A stretch of 64,000 bases of DNA from Streptomyces sp. Y2F8-2. Lineage in GTDB: Bacteria > Actinomycetota > Actinomycetes > Streptomycetales > Streptomycetaceae. This document shows, one piece after another, positions 61,313 to 64,000 of this stretch (positions within the stretch are counted from its first letter, which is position 1; each line of letters opens with the position of its first letter). The notes beneath the pieces are model-generated. The model was not told the origin of the DNA. It saw only the letters and a program-made list of their open reading frames with translations, and made no database searches. The position numbers and the translations under genes were made by a program. The DNA lies in the NCBI RefSeq assembly GCF_014905555.1, contig NZ_BNGS01000001.1, forward strand, positions 1 through 64,000. Reading direction: 5' to 3'.

Positions 61313-62752
61313 TCACTCCTCGTGCGCGGCCACCGCCCGCCGGGGCAGTGCCGTGCACAGCGCCGCGCACAGCACGAACACGCCCGTCACCCAGGGCATC
61401 GCCCCGGTCAGCGCCCGCGTCGGACCATGCGAGATGTGCTCGAAGAACACGGTGCCGACCACGGCCGCCCCGAGCGCTCCGCCGAACTGCTGGGCCGTGG
61501 AGAAGATGCCGGACGCGGCGCCCGCGAGATCGCCGGGCACGGCGGACAGCACGACGTTGACGAGCGGTACGACCAGCAGGCCCAGCCCGGCGCCGGCGAG
61601 CACCAGGCCCGGTACCAGCGGCCAGGCCCCGGTGTGCGTGGCGGGCGCGCCGTGCACCGCCGCCCGGACCAGCCCGAATCCGCCCGCCATGAGCACCGCA
61701 CCCGCACCGAGCACCAGCCGCCCGAACCGCACCGCCAGCCCGTCCGCGATCGGCGCGGTCAGGAAGCTGCCGGCGGAGAACGCCACGGTCACCACACCCG
61801 CCTGCATGGGCGTGTAGCCCTCGCCGCCCTGGAGCCAGATCGCGAAGATCAGGAAGAAGCCCTGCATGCCCAGGGAGAACAGGAGTTGGACGAGGAAGCC
61901 GACGGAGAACGCCGGCAGCCGGAACGCCCGCGCAGGCAGCAGCGGCACCGTCCCCGCTCCGCGCCGTCGGGCCTCGTGGACGCCGAGCCCGACGACCGCG
62001 ACGATGCCGGCGACGAGGCAGATCCAGCCCCACAGCGGCCAGCCGTTGACGCGTCCCTGCACCAGCGGCAGCACGATCGCCACCAAGCCCGCGGCCAGGA
62101 CCAGGCTGCCGAGGACGTCCGGGCGTCCGGCCGACCGCTCCTTCGTCGCGGGGACGAGCACGAGTCCGGCCGCGAAGGTGACGGCGGCGACGGGGACGTT
62201 CACCAGGAACACCGACCGCCAGCCCCAGCCGAACAGATCGGCGTCCGTGAGCAGCCCGCCCAGCAGCAGTCCGATCGCGGAGGCGAACCCGGCGACGGCC
62301 CCGTACATCCCGAAGGCGGCGCCCCGCTCCCGGCCCTGGAACAGCGTCCGGAACGAGCCGAGGACCTGCGGCAGCAGCACCGCGGCCATGACGCCCTGCA
62401 CGGCCCGGGCAGCGATCAGCTGACCCGGTGACTGGGCGATCCCGCACCCCAGGCTGGCCAGCCCGAAGCCGGCGGTGCCGAGGAGGAAGAGGCGACGGCG
62501 GCCGAACCGGTCACCGAGGTGCCCGGAGATGATCAGTGCGGCCGCGAAGCCCAGCAGGTAGGCGGAGACCAGCCACTGCAGGGCGTTCTGCGCGGCGTGC
62601 AGATCACGGCCGATGGACGGGATGGCGACGTTCACGATGGTCCCGTCGAGCAGGTCCATCAGGGCCGCCACCATCATCACGGCGGCAGCGGCCCAGCGGC
62701 GCGGATACGACTCCGCCACCGGTGCTGAGGTGGCGGCGAGGGTTGAGCTCAT
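61313..62752 (-). CDS. MFS drug exporter, DHA2 (EmrB/QacA) family
   Basis: 479 residues with 14 predicted helices. DHA2 motifs: LMDLLDGTIVNVAIPSIGRDLHAA (motif D1), GHLGDRFGRRRLFLLG (motif A) and a motif C region in GAVAGFASAIGLLLGGLLTD. It pumps drugs or metabolites out with H+. ATG 62752 follows GGGAG. It is divergent from marR-type 62887 and shares its operator region, so it is probably repressed by it and induced by its ligands. Confidence 0.93.
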   Translation of the reverse strand: MSSTLAATSAPVAESYPRRWAAAAVMMVAALMDLLDGTIVNVAIPSIGRDLHAAQNALQWLVSAYLLGFAAALIISGHLGDRFGRRRLFLLGTAGFGLASLGCGIAQSPGQLIAARAVQGVMAAVLLPQVLGSFRTLFQGRERGAAFGMYGAVAGFASAIGLLLGGLLTDADLFGWGWRSVFLVNVPVAAVTFAAGLVLVPATKERSAGRPDVLGSLVLAAGLVAIVLPLVQGRVNGWPLWGWICLVAGIVAVVGLGVHEARRRGAGTVPLLPARAFRLPAFSVGFLVQLLFSLGMQGFFLIFAIWLQGGEGYTPMQAGVVTVAFSAGSFLTAPIADGLAVRFGRLVLGAGAVLMAGGFGLVRAAVHGAPATHTGAWPLVPGLVLAGAGLGLLVVPLVNVVLSAVPGDLAGAASGIFSTAQQFGGALGAAVVGTVFFEHISHGPTRALTGAMPWVTGVFVLCAALCTALPRRAVAAHEE

Positions 62753-62796
62753 GGTGACTCCCGGCGACAACGGCCGTTGGCACGGCCCGGATTTAT

Positions 62797-62814
62797 TTCG
62801 TTCGACCTAACGAA
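62797..62814. promoter_or_regulatory. MarR operator candidate 1
   Basis: TTCGTT-N6-AACGAA, a perfect 6-bp inverted repeat. It lies 45 bp from the MFS start, in its promoter region. Confidence 0.7.
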
Positions 62815-62852
62815 AGACTTGCATCGAGAGGGCGCGGGGCGCAAGTCCTTAG

Positions 62853-62866
62853 TTCGTCCGAACGAA
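62853..62866. promoter_or_regulatory. MarR operator candidate 2
   Basis: TTCGT-N4-ACGAA, 20 bp before the MarR start. Outer GCAAGT/ACTTGC arms extend the symmetry to about 34 bp, and one arm is shared with candidate 1. Repression of both genes by MarR is inferred. Confidence 0.7.
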
Positions 62867-62886
62867 ATACTTGCTAGCCTGATCCC

Positions 62887-63405
62887 ATGAACAGCGCTGA
62901 GACGGATGGCACGACCGGGAGCCGGGGCCCGGCAGCGGTCGCGGTGGACGACGAGCGGCGGGCCAGGGCGCTGGAGCAGCTCATGGCCGTGGGGCGGCAG
63001 CACAGCGCTGTCACGGTGATGTTCCATTCGGCGATCGCCGCGAAGCAGGGGCTGAACGCCACGGAGGAGAAGACCCTGGACTTCCTCGAGCGGCGCGGCC
63101 CGCTCACCGCGAAGGACCTCGCCGAGCTGACCGGTCTGGCTCCCGCGTCCGTCACGGGGCTCGTCGACCGTCTGGAGTCCAAGGGGTTCGTGCGCAGGGT
63201 CAAGCACCCGACGGACAAGCGGCGTGTGCTCGTGGAGCTGAACCAGCGAAAGCTCGGCGAGTTCGCCGTGTTCTTCGAGGAGTGGGCGCGGGACATCGTC
63301 GATGCGTGCGAGGAGTTCAGCGCACAGGAACTGGAGACCGTGGTCCGGTTCTTGGCGGTGATGTCCGAGCGGCAGAGCAAGTTCGTGGCCCGCCTGTCCG
63401 AATAG
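62887..63405 (+). CDS. MarR family transcriptional regulator
   Basis: 172 residues. The winged helix-turn-helix (about 55-120) has TEEKTLDFLERRGPLTAKDLAELTGLAPASVTGLVDRLESKGFVRRVKHPTDKRRVLVEL, a standard MarR wing. N- and C-terminal helices form the dimer. It should repress the divergent MFS exporter through the two palindromes and respond to an unknown ligand. Confidence 0.93.
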   Translation: MNSAETDGTTGSRGPAAVAVDDERRARALEQLMAVGRQHSAVTVMFHSAIAAKQGLNATEEKTLDFLERRGPLTAKDLAELTGLAPASVTGLVDRLESKGFVRRVKHPTDKRRVLVELNQRKLGEFAVFFEEWARDIVDACEEFSAQELETVVRFLAVMSERQSKFVARLSE

Positions 63406-63420
63406 GACGCACGGACCCTC

Positions 63421-63590
63421 GCCATCGGCTCCCGACCCCTGGCACTCGCTGCCGGCCCCTGGCACCCGACTGCCGGCCCCTGCCCGGCTCCCGACCCCTG
63501 GTACCCGGCTTCCGGGTCCTGGCTTCCGGGTCCTGGCACCCGGCTTCCAGCCCCTGGCTTCCGCGTCCTGGCTTCCGACTCCTTGGACTC
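63421..63590. repeat. Degenerate tandem repeats in MarR/SDR spacer
   Basis: About ten imperfect units based on CTTCCGGGTCCTGG and CCGACCCCTGGCAC fill the gap between the MarR gene and the convergent SDR gene. No gene is convincing here. Confidence 0.8.
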
Positions 63591-63596
63591 CCGGCC

Positions 63597-64000
63597 TCAG
63601 CCGGCCCCGGCCCCGTACACCGCCCCCGGCGTCTCGGCCTCCGCCAGGAGTTTCAACGCCGCCTCCCCCGCCTCGGCGGGGGTCCACCGCGCACCCTTGT
63701 CCGCTGTCGGGCCCCGCCTCCAGCCCTCCATGACGCTGATCCTGCCGCCCTCCGCCTCGAAGACCCGGCCGGTGACGCCGGCGCTCACGGTGGACCCCAG
63801 CCAGACCACCAGGGGCGAGACGTTCTCCGGGGCCATGGCGTCGAAGCCGGCGGCGGGTGCCGCCATCGTCCCGGCGAACGTCCGCTCGGTCATCCGGGTG
63901 CGCGCGGCGGGCGCGATGGCGTTGACCTGCACTCCGTAGCGTCCGAGTTCCGCCGCCGCGACCAGCGTCAGGGCCACGATCCCGGCCTTGGCCGCGCTGT
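63597..64000 (-). CDS. SDR family oxidoreductase, C-terminal part (cut by window edge)
   Basis: 134 residues are visible. The sequence enters with SAAKAGIVALTLVAAAELGRYGVQVNAIAP, the YxxxK active-site helix whose Tyr is just outside the window. TRMTERTFAG and PENVSPLVVWLGSTVSAGVTGRVFEAEGGRI follow; this is the FabG/3-hydroxyacyl-CoA-type layout. The end EAALKLLAEAETPGAVYGAGAG is a short extension. Substrate unknown. Confidence 0.88.
   Translation of the reverse strand, partial: SAAKAGIVALTLVAAAELGRYGVQVNAIAPAARTRMTERTFAGTMAAPAAGFDAMAPENVSPLVVWLGSTVSAGVTGRVFEAEGGRISVMEGWRRGPTADKGARWTPAEAGEAALKLLAEAETPGAVYGAGAG

Overview
This window is high-GC actinobacterial DNA, almost certainly a Streptomyces chromosome. 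Third codon positions are strongly GC-biased and GTG starts are common. The window also carries typical streptomycete families: an Scr1-type HTH/DUF397/histidine-kinase-like ATPase module, a DUF574 methyltransferase, an SPW_0924 micropeptide and a DUF2293 protein. From memory, the block rpsA - coaE - polA - YdeP oxidoreductase - thioesterase - liv operon - ANTAR regulator - pyk resembles the S. coelicolor SCO1970-SCO2020 neighbourhood. I could not check this by alignment.

Layout. 1-1420 is an exact 710-bp tandem duplication, which leaves fragments of a PfkB sugar kinase and of a methyltransferase. 2-7.5 kb holds CorA, a CBS-pair protein, a P-loop-less uridine-kinase relative, DUF2293 and DUF1772-like proteins and an orphan glutamate synthase small subunit. 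7.5-11.1 kb holds a DUF574 methyltransferase and a divergent HTH/DUF397 pair facing an ATPase gene with an early TTA codon. 11.3-14.5 kb holds a FUSC membrane protein and a nucleotidyltransferase. 14.6-17.8 kb is a hydantoin/allantoin-type racemase and NCS1 permease pair facing a GntR regulator, with a perfect 16-bp palindrome between them. 17.8-23.7 kb is mixed housekeeping: family 5 UDG, an S4 protein, an acyltransferase-like protein, TPR, coaE and PAC2. 23.8-25.6 kb is rpsA with a well-formed promoter. 25.7-32.6 kb holds a methyltransferase, HrpB, DUF3068, a micropeptide and a secreted lytic transglycosylase. 33.9-39.7 kb holds polA, an FdhF/YdeP oxidoreductase and a thioesterase. 39.8-46.9 kb holds a lipoprotein, a membrane-anchored protein and a complete branched-chain amino-acid ABC operon.

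46.9-50.1 kb contains an ANTAR response regulator, a tRNA with a CAA anticodon but a short (class I) variable loop, an HTH-LAGLIDADG homing-endonuclease-like protein immediately downstream, and pyruvate kinase. This tRNA/endonuclease pair is the most unusual item in the window. 50.4-58.4 kb holds a Tat-exported 5'-nucleotidase, a two-gene decarboxylase/N-hydroxylase operon with a weak iron-box-like site, aminopeptidase N carrying an in-frame interspersed repeat, and an orphan response regulator. 58.8-64 kb holds chorismate mutase, an HExxH protein with a zinc ribbon, an ankyrin protein, an MFS exporter and MarR pair with operator-like palindromes, and the end of an SDR gene cut by the window edge.

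Most of the window is core chromosome. I saw no insertion sequence, prophage, CRISPR array or plasmid functions. Accessory character is limited to the tRNA/endonuclease pair, the decarboxylase/hydroxylase pair, and several GC-rich tandem repeats in spacers.
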